A stretch of DNA of 64,000 nucleotides from JBCBJX01 sp038522735 (lineage in GTDB: Bacteria; Pseudomonadota; Alphaproteobacteria; Caulobacterales; Parvularculaceae). The stretch lies in NCBI GenBank assembly GCA_038522735.1, contig JBCBJX010000006.1, positions 5,448 through 69,447 of the forward strand. Reading direction: 5' to 3'. A model generated the notes under the pieces. It searched no databases. It had not been told where the DNA came from and worked only from the letters and a program-made list of their open reading frames with translations. Shown piece after piece: positions 63,219-64,000 of this stretch. How positions within the stretch are numbered: position 1 is the first letter of the stretch; each line of letters begins with the position of its first letter. A program made the position numbers and the translations under genes.

Positions 63219-64000
63219 ATGGGACACGCCGTACGCTCGCTCGCCGCGCTCATTCTCGCGGCGGCCATCCTCATCTGCGGCAACGGCCTGCAGAACACGC
63301 TTCTCGCCGTGCGCGCGAACCTGGAGGGGTTTCCGTTCTGGCAGATCGGCCTTCTGACGTCGGCCTATTTCGTCGGCTTCATCGCCGGCTGCCAGCAGAC
63401 GCCGGCGATCGTCCGCTCCGCGGGCCATATCCGCGCCTTTACGGCGCTCGCCTCGATCGCTTCGGCGTCGGCGCTCGCCCACGCCATCGCCGTCGACTCG
63501 GTCGTCTGGGTCGGGCTGCGGGTGATCACCGGTTTCTCCCTCGCCGGCGTGCAGATGATCATTGAAAGTTGGATCAATGAAAAAACGCCGAACGAAGCGC
63601 GCGGCAAGGTGCTCGCCAGCTACCGCATCGTCGATCTCGGCGCGACGATGGCGGGCCAGGGCCTGCTCGCTGTTGCGAGCCCCGAAGGTTTCATCCTCTT
63701 CGCGATCATCTCGATCCTGATCTCTTTGTCGCTTGTTCCCGTGGCCTTGACGAAATCAAGCGCGCCGCAGCCGATCGCGGAAGCGAAACTCGATCTGAAG
63801 AAACTGACCGCCGTTTCGCCGCTCGCCGCGTTCGGCAGTTTCGCCGTCGGCGCGGCGAACGGCGCCTTCTAGTCGGTCGGCCCCGTTTACGTGCAGGAGG
63901 TCGGTTACGCGGTCTCCGCCGTTGCGATATTCATCAGCGCCGTCGTTCTCGGCGGCGCGGTCGCGCAGTGGCCTCTCGGCGTTCTCTCCGACAAGATGGA
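63219..64000 (+). pseudogene. MFS transporter interrupted by TAG, 3' partial
   Basis: The frame from ATG 63219 encodes the start of a major facilitator transporter: a first membrane helix (LAALILAAAILICGNGLQ), loop and helices as in YcaD-type MFS, and WINEKTPNEARGKVLASYR between helices. At 63870-63872 the codon after GAANGAF is TAG. The same frame then continues open to the window end (SVGPVYVQEVGYAVSAVAIF, AVVLGGAVAQWPLGVLSDKM). Homologues usually have Trp (TGG) at that place, so this is a nonsense change or an assembly error. The gene is also cut by the window edge. Confidence 0.75.

Overview
This 64 kb window looks like a chromosomal segment of a high-GC alphaproteobacterium. I see no phage, IS element, CRISPR array, tRNA or rRNA gene. 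The assignment rests on four things: a continuous division and cell-wall (dcw) cluster in the alphaproteobacterial order, ending ftsZ-lpxC-bamD-recN-ligA and preceded by the RNase P RNA gene; a perfect CtrA-type box (TTAA-N7-TTAA) before ftsZ; GAAC-N7-GAAC motifs of the alphaproteobacterial LexA type; and palindromic intergenic repeats of a kind common in this class. MurE carries the DNPR motif, so the peptidoglycan should contain meso-diaminopimelate. A Caulobacterales or Parvularculales-like host is my guess, not something the sequence proves.

Region 1 (1-8.5 kb) is mostly minus strand: a CoxE-type VWA protein, a DUF547 lipoprotein, a MoxR ATPase, an S41 peptidase, a small membrane protein and a 2-oxoglutarate/Fe(II) oxygenase. 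The oxygenase is divergent from an acetolactate-synthase-like thiamine diphosphate enzyme, whose 3' end overlaps a convergent formyltransferase-like gene. Region 2 (8.7-17 kb) holds gabT, a fumarylacetoacetate-hydrolase-family gene, a free methionine-(R)-sulfoxide reductase, a large FG-GAP/cadherin-like lipoprotein, a bacterial PH-domain protein, ettA and an M23 peptidase. Region 3 (17-26.8 kb) holds mlaA-mlaC (outer-membrane lipid asymmetry). Divergent from it is a methionine-cycle operon: an ArsR-type regulator fused to a methyltransferase, metF, and a metH that lacks its homocysteine domain. A 22-bp palindrome sits just before the regulator's start codon. Small membrane proteins, a TerB/J-domain protein, a DMT transporter, an amidase and a DUF2141 protein follow.

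Region 4 (26.8-52.2 kb) is rnpB followed by mraZ-rsmH-ftsL-ftsI-murE-murF-mraY-murD-ftsW-murG-murC-murB-ddl-ftsQ-ftsA-ftsZ-lpxC-bamD-recN-ligA. Most genes from mraZ to ftsA touch or overlap, as in one long transcription unit; ftsZ, lpxC and bamD each have a leader of 100 bp or more. Together they make lipid II precursors, build the septum, make lipid A and assemble outer-membrane proteins. Region 5 (52.2-58.1 kb) is a minus-strand group: pepP-like peptidase, prmA, a MAPEG protein and a UvrD/PcrA helicase with a LexA-like box before it. Region 6 (58.1-64 kb) is a compact metal-handling cluster (His/Met/Cys-rich secreted protein, outer-membrane barrel, His-rich HMA protein, MerT-like protein), then a TerC gene remnant, a ZntB/CorA transporter, an MscS channel and an MFS transporter interrupted by an in-frame amber codon and cut by the window edge.

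The observations most worth checking are the methionine regulator and its operator, the KTG-to-KTS change in FtsI, the candidate CtrA and LexA boxes, the metal cluster, the two 178-bp repeat copies that flank the ligA-zntB segment, and the two broken genes.
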